64,000 nucleotides of DNA from Shewanella avicenniae. GTDB lineage: Bacteria; Pseudomonadota; Gammaproteobacteria; Enterobacterales; Shewanellaceae. How positions within the stretch are numbered: the stretch's first letter is position 1; each line of letters opens with the position of its first letter. Position numbers and translations under genes: made by a program. The DNA lies in NCBI RefSeq assembly GCF_017354945.1, contig NZ_CP071503.1, positions 2,666,001 through 2,730,000 on the forward strand, written 5' to 3'. The notes beneath the pieces are model-generated. The model was not told where the DNA came from and did no database searches. It saw only the letters and a program-made list of their open reading frames with translations. Shown piece after piece: positions 55,478 through 63,830 of the stretch.

Positions 55478-56182
55478 ATGGATAAGACTTTGTATTCAGA
55501 GAGAGTTGCAGCTCGTATTCGTGAACGCTGCGCCGATCTCGACATTCTGCAAGCCGATATTGTAAGAAAAACAGGCGCAGCAAAGAGTACCGTTAACGCT
55601 TGGTTTTCTGGCGGTACTGCTCCGCGAGGTGCCAACGTGGGCAAACTGTGCCGCATTCTACGCTGTAGCAGTGATTGGTTGCTTGAGGGTATTGGTAATC
55701 CAGCTTATAGCGAAGAAACCGGCGTTATGGCCAGCCTGCAATCAACGGCTGATGTTAATAACGTAAAAGAAATCGAATCGCCGATCGTGCGCGTTCCTGC
55801 GCTTATGGTTGATACTGAAAATGTGGTTAATCTAGACGGCGACAATGAGCATATTTTCCCTGTTACTGCGCTCAATGGTTCTTCAAAAGTAAATGGCTCC
55901 GCATGGATTGAGGCTAACAGCAGAACCGCTGCGCCGGTAATTATGAATGGCGATGCTTTGCTGGTAGATACCGGCGTAAACAACGTTTCCAAATCCGGCG
56001 GTTTCTATGTGATTTCTGATAGAGGCGTTCTTAACGTTTTTCAGGTATTCGTAGAGATTAACGGTGATTGGTCTATCGTTGACGGCTCTCGCATAGGCGC
56101 TAAAACCGTAATCCAGCGGGATTATCGTGACGCGATTGTTATCGTTGGCAGAGTATTATTCCGCTGCGGTGGTATAGAATAG
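55478..56182 (+). CDS. CI-like repressor with S24 peptidase-type domain, probably catalytically dead
   Basis: A 234-residue repressor. The N-terminal helix-turn-helix is IVRKTGAAKSTVNAWFSGGT. The C-terminal LexA/S24-like domain keeps the MNGDALLVDTG turn and VIVGRVLF end. By alignment with the family the catalytic serine (SMEP motif) is replaced by Thr (TAAP) and the lysine (VKR motif) by Val (NVF). It may therefore not self-cleave in the SOS response. AGGGGG lies upstream of the ATG. Confidence 0.82.
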   Translation: MDKTLYSERVAARIRERCADLDILQADIVRKTGAAKSTVNAWFSGGTAPRGANVGKLCRILRCSSDWLLEGIGNPAYSEETGVMASLQSTADVNNVKEIESPIVRVPALMVDTENVVNLDGDNEHIFPVTALNGSSKVNGSAWIEANSRTAAPVIMNGDALLVDTGVNNVSKSGGFYVISDRGVLNVFQVFVEINGDWSIVDGSRIGAKTVIQRDYRDAIVIVGRVLFRCGGIE

Positions 56183-56314
56183 TTAGCTGTATCCATAAAC
56201 TCCTTTCGATATTTGGCGATCAAGAATGGTCGCCATTTTTTTGACTAAGTGTTAGCCAATTGACACAAAACCCATATTAAAAATGTGATTTCACACACAC
56301 AAGATGTTCACTTT

Positions 56315-56322
56315 AACGAACC
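56315..56322. promoter_or_regulatory. AACGAACC motif ahead of the 56365 operon
   Basis: The eight bases are the same as in the arm of the 35831 palindrome and lie 50 bases before the first gene of the rightward operon. It could be a repressor half-site. Confidence 0.4.
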
Positions 56323-56364
56323 TTTTGATAGTATAGGCATTCTCTAAAGGAGGATGGTTTGTAA

Positions 56365-56553
56365 ATGAGTGAGCGTGCTTTTTTGGTCGTTAGCTTCGAC
56401 CTGCCTAGAAAGGATGCTAAGGCTTATCGCCACAGAGCGTCAGTCAGTATCCCTTCAGGCATAGATGCTATTGAGTTAATTAGTCAATTGAAGGATTTAA
56501 CTGATGAATTCTCTAACGTAGTCGTTAACATTTCTCCCTCTGAACGCGGCTAG
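56365..56553 (+). CDS. Small phage hypothetical protein
   Basis: A 62-residue protein (MSERAFLVVSFDLPRKDAKA start) with AGGAGG well placed upstream. It is the first gene of the rightward early operon. Alternating strand/helix pattern, no membrane segment, no family recognised. 56554-56800 downstream is AT-rich with a further GCGAACTTT motif (56699) and no gene I trust. Confidence 0.55.
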   Translation: MSERAFLVVSFDLPRKDAKAYRHRASVSIPSGIDAIELISQLKDLTDEFSNVVVNISPSERG

Positions 56554-56800
56554 TTGAGCGCGCATGGCGTCCCCAAAAAGGACGCCTTTTTCATAATTAA
56601 TCCGCTATTAAATCCCGTTTTCTATCACAATCCCTGAATAACCTCTCGCCAATAAAAATTTAAATTTCGTTAAACAACACCAATTTAAATACTGATATGC
56701 GAACTTTTTATAATTTTTTGGTTTCCACCTCTTGAACAATGTTCGTATTTCACTATCATTCAATACGCAAAACGAAGCAACATGGAGAAAGGTGGTTCAA

Positions 56801-57094
56801 ATGCTGACGATGCGATTCAACGATTACAACCTATTGCCTCCCGCGCCAACGCTTGAGGAGTTACACCAAGAACGCCGCTTTGAGGATTGCGAGCTACTTC
56901 TGGACAAGGTTGTAAGTGGTGAGCCTGTAGAGGGCGTGACTGTCGATGATGTTGTCGACGTTCTCGGATATGAGGAGGTTGCTGATTTGGTCGCGATAGT
57001 GCTGCGGGGAGGGAAAGACTTCAACGTTAAGCTGAGTTCCTTTCGTCGTCGAGCTGTCGAGAAATCGCTTCAGTTGTTTGATGACTTCTTATAA
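56801..57094 (+). CDS. Phage hypothetical protein
   Basis: A 97-residue acidic protein. I prefer the ATG at 56801 (MLTMRFNDYNLLPPAPTLEE), which has AGGTGG six bases upstream; the frame is open to a TTG at 56732. It has a repeated valine/aspartate pattern (VEGVTVDDVVDVLGYEEVAD). No family is recognised. Confidence 0.5.
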   Translation: MLTMRFNDYNLLPPAPTLEELHQERRFEDCELLLDKVVSGEPVEGVTVDDVVDVLGYEEVADLVAIVLRGGKDFNVKLSSFRRRAVEKSLQLFDDFL

Positions 57095-57103
57095 AGGAAA
57101 AGG

Positions 57104-57128
57104 GGTCAAGTGTGCGGCTTGACCCCCA
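57104..57128 (+). terminator. Hairpin in the rightward operon
   Basis: GGGGTCAAG, seven-base loop, CTTGACCCC: a strong stem without a T-tract, so perhaps a processing or antitermination site. Confidence 0.45.
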
Positions 57129-57176
57129 GTGATTTGGACTTAGTTAAGCCCTAACCAGCGAGGGAATTTTACCGTT

Positions 57177-57521
57177 ATGAACACTATAAATCTAGCCACT
57201 GTTAATCGGTCAAACAAACTTATCGAGCAGCAGCTAATGCTTGCGGTGCGCTTCGGTGTGCTGATGTATCGCCGCCGTGATACAGAACTTAGCCGTCGCC
57301 GTCTGCTGGCTGCGATTAAGGCTTTGCACGATCACCTCAACACTTATGGCCCGTCTACGTGGCTAGAACAGAACTTTATGGGTGTATCTGGTCAGTTTGC
57401 TGGTTTGTGGTGGCTCGTCACTGGCAAATTTGGCTCTTACCGAATTGGTATTGATGACCGCGAGTTCAAGGTCGCCGGTGCCCCTGTCCTGTCTTTAGTA
57501 AAAGGAGAGATGCAAGCATGA
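57177..57521 (+). CDS. Phage hypothetical protein upstream of recE
   Basis: A 114-residue basic protein (LIEQQLMLAVRFGVLMYRRR, LSRRRLLAAIKALHDHLNTY). Its end overlaps the RecE-like start by four bases, so it is coupled to the recombination genes. No family is recognised. Confidence 0.55.
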   Translation: MNTINLATVNRSNKLIEQQLMLAVRFGVLMYRRRDTELSRRRLLAAIKALHDHLNTYGPSTWLEQNFMGVSGQFAGLWWLVTGKFGSYRIGIDDREFKVAGAPVLSLVKGEMQA

Positions 57522-58423
57522 AAGAGTCTGCGATCAAAGGGCTTGTTACCAAGTTAAATAAGGAATTGGACAAGCTTAAATCGGGCGAGGTGTTGGTTAA
57601 GAAAAACCTCCATTCTGAGGTTTACCATCGGGCCAATGGCGTTAGTAATTCCAAGCTAAAGCTGTTTATTAGCTGCCCTCGTAAGTATCAGGCGCGCTAT
57701 ATCACCGGCGAATCTGAGCAAAAACAAAATAAGGCATTCGATCTTGGCAAGGCTGCACACGGCCTGATTTTGGAGCCTGAAAAATTCAACTCAGAGTTTA
57801 TCCGCCAACCGGATGACATTGCTGTCCGTCGAGGTAAGGCTTGGGATGCGTTCAAAGATGCGAACCCCAACAAAGTGATTATTACCGGTGAGGATTGGAC
57901 GCATTGCTTTGGTATTCGCGACGCGGTTCTGCGCCACCATTTCGGTGCGCGCCTGCTGTCTGGTGGCCGTGCTGAGGTGTCATTCTTCAAACGCGATGCA
58001 ACAACTGGCCTGATTATCAAATGTCGTCCTGACTACATGCTTGGCGATCTCATTACGGACGTTAAAACAGCGGCCAGCTCTGAGCCAGAGGCTTTCGGTA
58101 AGCACGCCGCGTCCCTGCTCTACCATATGCAGGATGCTATCTATCGCGATATTACCGGCCTGCCCGACTTCGCATTCTTAGCAGTCGAAAAAGAGCCGCC
58201 TTATGTAGTAACCGCGCCGATTATGTTCGACGACGATGCCCGTCAAATCGGTCATGCGATGTATCGCGATGCACTGGGGCGATTAGCCGATGCGATCGAT
58301 TTCAATGTGTTTGAGGGGTACTCAAACAAGCCGGTGGTTATCTCGCTGAAGCCTTGGGATAAGAAGAAATTTGAACATTTAGAACAGATTGAATATGAGG
58401 AATCCGCGTCATACGCGGCGTAA
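57518..58423 (+). CDS. RecE-like exonuclease, PD-(D/E)XK
   Basis: A 301-residue protein with the RecE C-terminal/YqaJ-like pattern: VSNSKLKLFISCPRKYQARY, FDLGKAAHGLILEPEKFNSE, and the nuclease core RPDYMLGDLITDVKTA (D and D-x-K). It should resect double-stranded ends 5' to 3' and work with RecT. Its stop lies 11 bases before the recT start. Confidence 0.86.
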   Translation: MKESAIKGLVTKLNKELDKLKSGEVLVKKNLHSEVYHRANGVSNSKLKLFISCPRKYQARYITGESEQKQNKAFDLGKAAHGLILEPEKFNSEFIRQPDDIAVRRGKAWDAFKDANPNKVIITGEDWTHCFGIRDAVLRHHFGARLLSGGRAEVSFFKRDATTGLIIKCRPDYMLGDLITDVKTAASSEPEAFGKHAASLLYHMQDAIYRDITGLPDFAFLAVEKEPPYVVTAPIMFDDDARQIGHAMYRDALGRLADAIDFNVFEGYSNKPVVISLKPWDKKKFEHLEQIEYEESASYAA

Positions 58424-58433
58424 TGGGGGATTT

Positions 58434-59387
58434 ATGAACCAAGCTATTCAACAAACCGAATTCAATACAAACCTGCCTGTAGGCGCGGAAAACACCACGG
58501 ACCTGCTGCTTGATAGCCATGCGATGACTCAAATACAGGCTGTGGCCAGAATGATGGCTAATGGCCGCGCTACGGTTCCGCAACATTTGCAAAAAAATGA
58601 GGCTGATTGCTTTGCGGTTTGCATTCAGGCAGCTCAATGGAAAATGAACCCGTTTGTCGTGGCTCAGAAAACCCATTTAGTCGGTGGGACTCTTGGCTAT
58701 GAAGCGCAACTGGTTAACGCAGTGGTATCGTCCTCCACCGCTATTGTGGGCGGCTTCCATTATGAATGGTTCGGCGCTTGGGAGCGCGTCATTGGCAACT
58801 TTAAAGAGGTTACGAACCCACAGGGTAAAACCTACATAAAGCCAAATTGGGCGCTTGCCGACGAAAAAGGTCTAGGTGTTCGCGTCTGGGCTACTCGTCG
58901 CGGTGAAGATGAGCCTAAGGTGCTTGAGTTGCTACTTTCTCAGGCACAAGTGCGAAATTCTACGCTGTGGGCGTCTGACCCTAAGCAACAGTTGGCTTAC
59001 TTGGGCGTGAAACGTTGGGCGCGCCTCTATGCCCCTGCTGTGATTATGGGCGTCTATACCGTGGATGAGTTAGAGCCTAGCAATAATCGAATCCGCGATG
59101 TTAACCCTCGCCCAAATACAGCGCCAAAAGCAAAAGGCTCAACATTGAATAGCGTCATCGACGAACCTCAAAGCGATATGGATCTCGTCGCTGAGTTCCA
59201 TGCTCGAATTGATGATACTTCGTCGGTTTCAATACTTAACCAGATAGCGAGTGAAATCGGTGTCGCGGTTGAAGAAAACCGAATTTATGAAACTGAGCGT
59301 AAGGAACTGCTGAAACACTTTAAACAAGCCAAACAGTTCATTGCTCAGGCCGAGGAAATGGAAGCCCAAGAGGCTGCCGCTGAATAG
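58434..59387 (+). CDS. recT: RecT-like single-strand annealing protein
   Basis: A 317-residue protein. I chose the ATG at 58434 behind GGGGGA. The RecT core QKNEADCFAVCIQAAQWKMN, HLVGGTLGYEAQLVNAVVSS, RWARLYAPAVIMGVYT is clear. It anneals single strands produced by the RecE-like exonuclease and may act in phage replication and recombination. Together with the ssb at 34.7 kb it gives this phage a full annealing set. Confidence 0.88.
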   Translation: MNQAIQQTEFNTNLPVGAENTTDLLLDSHAMTQIQAVARMMANGRATVPQHLQKNEADCFAVCIQAAQWKMNPFVVAQKTHLVGGTLGYEAQLVNAVVSSSTAIVGGFHYEWFGAWERVIGNFKEVTNPQGKTYIKPNWALADEKGLGVRVWATRRGEDEPKVLELLLSQAQVRNSTLWASDPKQQLAYLGVKRWARLYAPAVIMGVYTVDELEPSNNRIRDVNPRPNTAPKAKGSTLNSVIDEPQSDMDLVAEFHARIDDTSSVSILNQIASEIGVAVEENRIYETERKELLKHFKQAKQFIAQAEEMEAQEAAAE

Positions 59388-59431
59388 TAGCCGGTGCGGG
59401 GTCTCAGCCCCGCTAAAAGGAGATCTGATTC

Positions 59432-60034
59432 ATGCCTGTAGGTTTTGCAAATAGCTCAACACCAGTCGAAATCCGTAACTTGTGGCGCACTCCCGATTTT
59501 GCCTTTGTGCCGCTTAATAACGAGTTTCGCTTTGCGCTAGATGTGGCTGCTGACGCTATGAACGCCAAGGTGCCTGATAACTTTATTACTGCCGAGGAAA
59601 ATGCGCTGACAGTATCGTGGGCAGATCGCATTCCTGCGGGGAAGCCGTTAACTGCTTGGTGCAATCCACCTTATGACAATATCCAACCTTGGTTAGATAA
59701 GGCCCATTTCGAGGCGTCTACTCGCGGCCTAACAACGGTGTGCTTTGTTCCACTGACACCTGATGCTGGTTGGTGGCCGACCAACGCCAGTGAAATTCGC
59801 CAAATTACCGGTGTACGTCGTAAAGGTGATGCTCGCAATATATCGGGCCGCGTGAAGTTTATTCGCGCCGATACTGGCAAGCCGGTAAACGGCCAAAATA
59901 AAGGCTCGTGTTACATCATTTTTGCCCCGTTCACGCTGGGCAATATGACGACAAAATATGTGCCTATTACTCAACTGATTGATGATTTTGAAACGTTCCA
60001 AGATATGACTGATTGTGGGGTGTACGATGCCTGA
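59432..60034 (+). CDS. dam: Phage DNA N-6-adenine methyltransferase
   Basis: A 200-residue methyltransferase of the phage Dam family. The N-terminal WRTPDFAFVPLNNEFRFALD and the catalytic NPPY box (WCNPPYDNIQPW) are seen. It probably methylates GATC or similar sites and could guard phage DNA from restriction. It overlaps the excisionase-like gene by eight bases. Confidence 0.88.
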   Translation: MPVGFANSSTPVEIRNLWRTPDFAFVPLNNEFRFALDVAADAMNAKVPDNFITAEENALTVSWADRIPAGKPLTAWCNPPYDNIQPWLDKAHFEASTRGLTTVCFVPLTPDAGWWPTNASEIRQITGVRRKGDARNISGRVKFIRADTGKPVNGQNKGSCYIIFAPFTLGNMTTKYVPITQLIDDFETFQDMTDCGVYDA

Positions 60035-60251
60035 TGAAATTGAATATCTATCAACAAATCAACTATGTCTGCGCTACGGTGGGATCTCTAAACGTACCCT
60101 ACTTTACTGGCGCGAATCTCGCGGCTTCCCGATGCCGGTGTTTACTGCTCGCATCGCGCTATATGCCAAGAAAGATGTGTTAGCGTGGGAGGCTGAAAAC
60201 TTCAATCTCACAGCCAATCAACAAAATCATGAATGTAAAAGCGCAGCCTGA
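60027..60251 (+). CDS. Excisionase / AlpA-like helix-turn-helix protein
   Basis: A 74-residue protein beginning MPDEIEYLSTNQLCLRYGGI with a MerR-like winged-helix pattern (STNQLCLRYGGISKRTLLYW, RESRGFPMPVFTARIALYAK). It is the last gene of the rightward operon, where lambda-type phages keep xis next to int. No integrase follows. Confidence 0.68.
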   Translation: MPDEIEYLSTNQLCLRYGGISKRTLLYWRESRGFPMPVFTARIALYAKKDVLAWEAENFNLTANQQNHECKSAA

Positions 60252-60262
60252 GGGCTGCGCTA
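60240..60262 (+). terminator. Terminator at the right end of the prophage
   Basis: Perfect stem AGCGCAGCC, TGA-side loop, GGGCTGCGCT, followed by a weak T-rich stretch. It overlaps the end of the excisionase-like gene and marks the last recognisable phage feature. Confidence 0.75.
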
Positions 60263-60420
60263 CTTTATTGAACATAACTTTTAGCTCGGTATTGCAGTCC
60301 GGCTTCAAGTGTTTGTTATGCGTTGCCGTATCAGCATAAACTATGAAAACATCTAAAAGTGTTTTTAAAGGTGCCATTACTGGTGCTACACTTTGATAAA
60401 GCAAACCACGGAGCACCATA

Positions 60421-60672
60421 ATGGCGTATCAAATTTTGACATCTGTCGCAGCAAGTATCACCGAGCTAAAAAAGAACCCTATGGGTACGGCCTTGGAAGG
60501 TGAAGGACAGCCTGTGGCAATTCTCAATAGAAACGAACCTGCGTTTTATATCGTACCTCCGGCTCTGTTTGGCTACTTTCAAGAATTAGCTGAAGATGCA
60601 GAATTGAACCGTATCGCAGATGAGCGGATGCAAGAGCCAGATTTTGTCGAGGTCAACATCGATGACCTATAA
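60421..60672 (+). CDS. StbD/Phd-YefM-type antitoxin
   Basis: An 83-residue protein with the antitoxin pattern TSVAASITELKKNPMGTALE, GQPVAILNRNEPAFYIVPPA. It binds and neutralises the toxin downstream and usually represses its own promoter. The 158 bases upstream (60263-60420) hold no gene and include the probable promoter. Confidence 0.88.
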   Translation: MAYQILTSVAASITELKKNPMGTALEGEGQPVAILNRNEPAFYIVPPALFGYFQELAEDAELNRIADERMQEPDFVEVNIDDL

Positions 60673-60943
60673 GCTCAAATTTGATAAAAGAGCTTTGAAA
60701 GAATGGGAAAAATTAGGCTATCCGGTAAAAACTCAATTCAAAAAGAAATTAGAAGAACGCCTTGAGAATCCCCGAGTACCAAGCGCCAAATTAAGTGGTC
60801 ATGCAGACCGCTACAAAATAAAATTACGTTCAGCTGGTTATCGGTTGGTATATCAGGTTTTTGATGAAGAAATCGTTGTTACCGTGATTGCGATTGGCAA
60901 GCGGGAAAACTCAGATGTTTACTCGTTGGCAGACAATCGCTGA
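60662..60943 (+). CDS. StbE/RelE-type toxin
   Basis: A 93-residue protein beginning MTYKLKFDKRALKEWEKLGY, the typical RelE/ParE-family start, with DRYKIKLRSAGYRLVYQVFD in the middle. It probably cuts mRNA at the ribosome. The ATG overlaps the antitoxin stop by 11 bases, the standard coupling. Confidence 0.9.
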   Translation: MTYKLKFDKRALKEWEKLGYPVKTQFKKKLEERLENPRVPSAKLSGHADRYKIKLRSAGYRLVYQVFDEEIVVTVIAIGKRENSDVYSLADNR

Positions 60944-60957
60944 AGCGCTTTTCAAAG

Positions 60958-60984
60958 AGCAAAACGCCCCAATATGGGGCAAAA
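60958..60984 (+). terminator. Weak terminator after the toxin gene
   Basis: GCCCC, AATAT, GGGGC flanked by A/T-rich sequence. Confidence 0.5.
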
Positions 60985-61110
60985 TAAGCATTGCCTGATC
61001 GACTTGTAGGCTTCACTTCATGTCTAAGTTCTGTGCTCAGTATCGCCTACTAGGGTAGCTTAATCGGCTACTATACGTTAAGAGTCTTAACCGATAGAAG
61101 GTGAAATGCA

Positions 61111-62145
61111 GTGTTTTATCGACATCACCTAAAACCTTACATTCCCCTAATGCAGGTCTTGACCGTATCAGCCATTGTTACAGTTTTTTACCTTAAAAAT
61201 CAGTTTTCTGTAAATTTCCCGATTAACTTTCAAATCACACAACAGTTTCTCAGCGAAATAGCTCCGGGCGCACTACTAATCTGTTTGCTTTTAGGCTTTG
61301 GTCATTATTTTATCAATCAAAGGCTTAATTACTCTGTCAAAACGTCCAAACTGAGTTTATGTCAAAAAGTCTTCGGATTAAGCTTCTTTCTCGGCTGCTC
61401 AAACTTATTGCTTTTTTTAAAAGCGGAAAAACTCAAACTAACACAACGTGATCGGTACATGATTTTGCTGATTGGCCTTAGTTCAGCGGGTGGGATTAGC
61501 TGTGTTTCAATGTCTGCATTGGGAATCCCTGTATATCAACTCCTGCTTGCAAGCCTAGTTATGCCCTTAGCTATTATCATTCTTAACGTTCCGTTTAAGA
61601 GAGAAAAATCAGGCAGTTCAGTCAATTACGCTGTTGGCAGCATTCAACAAAGCAAAACACGCAAAAAATTATCCGATTACCTTTCTCAATATTTGGTGGG
61701 GGGCTGCAAACTTACTGCTAATAAAACAATTACTATTATGTTTTTCGAAGTACTCAAGGGTTCTGTATATAAATCAGATATCGATTGGAGTTATGTTACC
61801 CATTATCCACATTTGCTCTTAAAGGATTTGGGGTTTAGTGCTCAAGCCGCTGAGGTTATCACTCAAGCATGGATTGCCAAAACTGTAGCGAATAGGGAAG
61901 CAGCGCTTATTGATGTTGCTAACGCCGGAATTTATGACGAACTAACGCTAATACAACAGATGTTGACGCTCTCTTTGCTGATCAATATCGCCAGTGTTAG
62001 TGCTTTTATCGTTGTTGGTTTAAATATAATGGCTTTGTTTGGTAAACAAGCAAACCAATACCTAAAAATCCTGCCTATCGCATTTTTCATAGTAAATATT
62101 GTTCCGATTCTACCAGTTGGTGTCTATTCCTTACTCTATTGGTAA
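61111..62145 (+). CDS. Multi-pass membrane protein, possibly nucleoside-transporter-like
   Basis: A 344-residue protein with about seven to eight hydrophobic segments and a central soluble part (about residues 170-260). Two features are weakly like the NupC/CNT family: YQLLLASLVMPLAIIILNVP and the late helix pattern in TLIQQMLTLSLLINIASVSA. AT-rich codon use sets it apart from the host block at the left and suggests transfer. It has no operon partners. I would not assign a substrate. Confidence 0.55.
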   Translation: MFYRHHLKPYIPLMQVLTVSAIVTVFYLKNQFSVNFPINFQITQQFLSEIAPGALLICLLLGFGHYFINQRLNYSVKTSKLSLCQKVFGLSFFLGCSNLLLFLKAEKLKLTQRDRYMILLIGLSSAGGISCVSMSALGIPVYQLLLASLVMPLAIIILNVPFKREKSGSSVNYAVGSIQQSKTRKKLSDYLSQYLVGGCKLTANKTITIMFFEVLKGSVYKSDIDWSYVTHYPHLLLKDLGFSAQAAEVITQAWIAKTVANREAALIDVANAGIYDELTLIQQMLTLSLLINIASVSAFIVVGLNIMALFGKQANQYLKILPIAFFIVNIVPILPVGVYSLLYW

Positions 62146-62229
62146 TTACTAGGATGTGATTAGCTGGATAGCAGTCTTTTTAGACTGCTATCTTCATAAG
62201 AATCAAAATATTACGTGTTGCAACAGTAA

Positions 62230-63180
62230 CTAATTAGCTTTCTGTCTAATAAAAATACTTGCAACCAAGGTCACTATAAGAATCATTGCAACCACGCCAA
62301 GCGAAACCGCGACTGGTATATGGATGAAATCAACCATCGTCATCTTTAGCCCGATGAAAACCAAAATTACGGCTAGTCCATATTTAAGCAATGAGAACTT
62401 TTCTGCCATACCAACTAACAAGAAATACATAGCTCTCAAGCCTAGAATCGCAAACAAGTTGGAAGTCAAAACGATGAATGGGTCTGTGGTAACAGCAAAA
62501 ATCGCGGGAATGCTATCAAGGGCAAAAATGACATCACTCAACTCAACCATTACTAATGTCAAAAACAGCGGTGTGACATACCAAAGTCCATTACGTTTCA
62601 CTAAAAAATGCTCATTTTCTAGCGTGTTAGTAACTCGAAGGTGCCGTTGTAGCCATTTGATTAAAGGATTATCAGCGGTATTTTCCTGTTCTTCTCCACC
62701 AAAAAACATTTTGGCACCGGTAAAAATCAAAAAAGCACCGAATACATACAACAGCCAGTCAAATTGGGAGATTAACCAGCTGCCACCGAAAATCATCAAT
62801 GTTCTCAATATAATAGCGCCTAGGACACCATAAACTAACACTCGGCGCTGTAAGGATGGAGGAACAGCAAAATAGTTAAATAACATCAGCCAGACAAATA
62901 AGTTATCTACGGCCAACGCTTTTTCAATGAGATAGCCAGTCAAAAATGCGACTGACTGCTCCGCTGCGACTTCATGACCAGCTGTACTATTTAAATACCA
63001 CCAAAGACCTGCGTTGAACGTAAATGTTATTGATACCCAAATAACAGACCAGACAGCTGCCTGTTTGACGGACATGCCATACTCGCCTCGGCGGCCTTGA
63101 ATCATCAAATCAATAGCAAGCATTGTGATAACTATGAGAGCAAAAGCTCCCCATAGCATCGGTGTTCCGACTGTTGTCAT
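62230..63180 (-). CDS. alx: TerC-family manganese exporter Alx
   Basis: A 316-residue inner-membrane protein, very like E. coli Alx (about 321): [80 protein letters not shown]. The conserved acidic residues in membrane helices ([20 protein letters not shown]) are present. Alx exports Mn2+ and is induced by manganese and alkaline pH. A yybP-ykoY riboswitch and its terminator lie in the leader, which fits that control. Confidence 0.95.
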   Translation of the reverse strand: MTTVGTPMLWGAFALIVITMLAIDLMIQGRRGEYGMSVKQAAVWSVIWVSITFTFNAGLWWYLNSTAGHEVAAEQSVAFLTGYLIEKALAVDNLFVWLMLFNYFAVPPSLQRRVLVYGVLGAIILRTLMIFGGSWLISQFDWLLYVFGAFLIFTGAKMFFGGEEQENTADNPLIKWLQRHLRVTNTLENEHFLVKRNGLWYVTPLFLTLVMVELSDVIFALDSIPAIFAVTTDPFIVLTSNLFAILGLRAMYFLLVGMAEKFSLLKYGLAVILVFIGLKMTMVDFIHIPVAVSLGVVAMILIVTLVASIFIRQKAN

Positions 63181-63195
63181 AAAATAGCTACTCCT

Positions 63196-63232
63196 AAAAA
63201 AACAAAATGGCCGACACAGAAAGTGTCAGCCA
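63196..63232 (-). terminator. Terminator of the alx riboswitch expression platform
   Basis: Stem TGGCTGACAC, five-base loop, GTGTCGGCCA followed by TTTTG and seven T residues on the minus strand, immediately before the AGGAG and ATG of alx. Ligand binding to the aptamer should stop this hairpin forming. Confidence 0.85.
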
Positions 63233-63245
63233 TTGATTTTGAGTA

Positions 63246-63365
63246 GCAATAGACCTCGCCTTCCGGCAAGGTCTCACTTACAACCATCTAAAAAGGTTGC
63301 TCGGCGACCGGATGCTTTAAGCATCGTGATGACGATCTACCGACAATGAAGTTACTCCCCTTTGC
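63246..63365 (-). promoter_or_regulatory. yybP-ykoY manganese riboswitch
   Basis: The minus strand contains the conserved parts in order: AAAGGGGAGTAACTTC, the arm GATCGTCATCACGATGC, CCGGTCGCCGAGCAACC, and the closing stem GAGACCTTGCC with GGCGAGGTC. This is the consensus of the Mn2+-sensing yybP-ykoY element, known upstream of alx and mntP. The ligand assignment rests on the family. Confidence 0.95.
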
Positions 63366-63539
63366 AGCGCAAAATCTACACTAGGCTCAAAAGCTAGTCA
63401 ATCGAACCTAGGATTATGTTTTGGGAAAACTAATCTGGCCTACTTTATATTCGATGCCGTAGCCAACACAACGCTGTAGCACTACCCCAAAAGAAGTCCA
63501 CGCTTTTGTGTGGTCGGAACGAAATTAAACAATTTGTTG
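63366..63539. other. Non-coding stretch upstream of the alx riboswitch
   Basis: About 170 AT-rich bases; it should hold the alx promoter. I see no gene. Confidence 0.5.
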
Positions 63540-63734
63540 TTATACGTTTTTGCATTTACTCTCTCCTTGGCTGCCACTTGCTTTTAGGTGAACGTCTTTA
63601 ACCGTGGGGTTGGCATTTGCAAGTGCGACATAAATCTCAGCAACCATAACTGGGCCGCGATGGGTGGAAAACTGACCGTAGACGTTCAATTGCCTGACGG
63701 TCGTCATATCGGTATGAATTTCTGATTTTTCCAC
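63540..63734 (-). CDS. Possible small ORF or gene remnant
   Basis: A 64-codon open frame from a GTG (with an ATG at residue 10, MTTVRQLNVYGQFSTHRGPV). It reads like natural protein (VAEIYVALANANPTVKDVHL), but there is no convincing ribosome site and no known family, so it may be the end of a broken gene. Confidence 0.3.
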   Translation of the reverse strand: MEKSEIHTDMTTVRQLNVYGQFSTHRGPVMVAEIYVALANANPTVKDVHLKASGSQGESKCKNV

Positions 63735-63830
63735 GGATTAAGCACTAGCGTATGCCAATGATTTAAACGCCCATATAACTGGAGCGGCGAATGTGAATAC
63801 AACACAGTTGAGCGAAGTGACTTTTTGTTA

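Larger units (their letters stand above)
16532..60262. mobile_element. Prophage, lambda/Mu mosaic siphovirus with an integrated integron
   Basis: About 43.7 kb from the terminator beside lpxB to the terminator after the excisionase-like gene. The structural, lysis, early and replication genes read leftward from 55.3 kb; the repressor and recombination genes read rightward from 55.5 kb. All expected modules are recognisable except an integrase or transposase. The ends are inferred from gene content. I searched by eye for a direct repeat between the two flanks and found none, so the att sites are unresolved and the element could extend further right. Confidence 0.9.
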
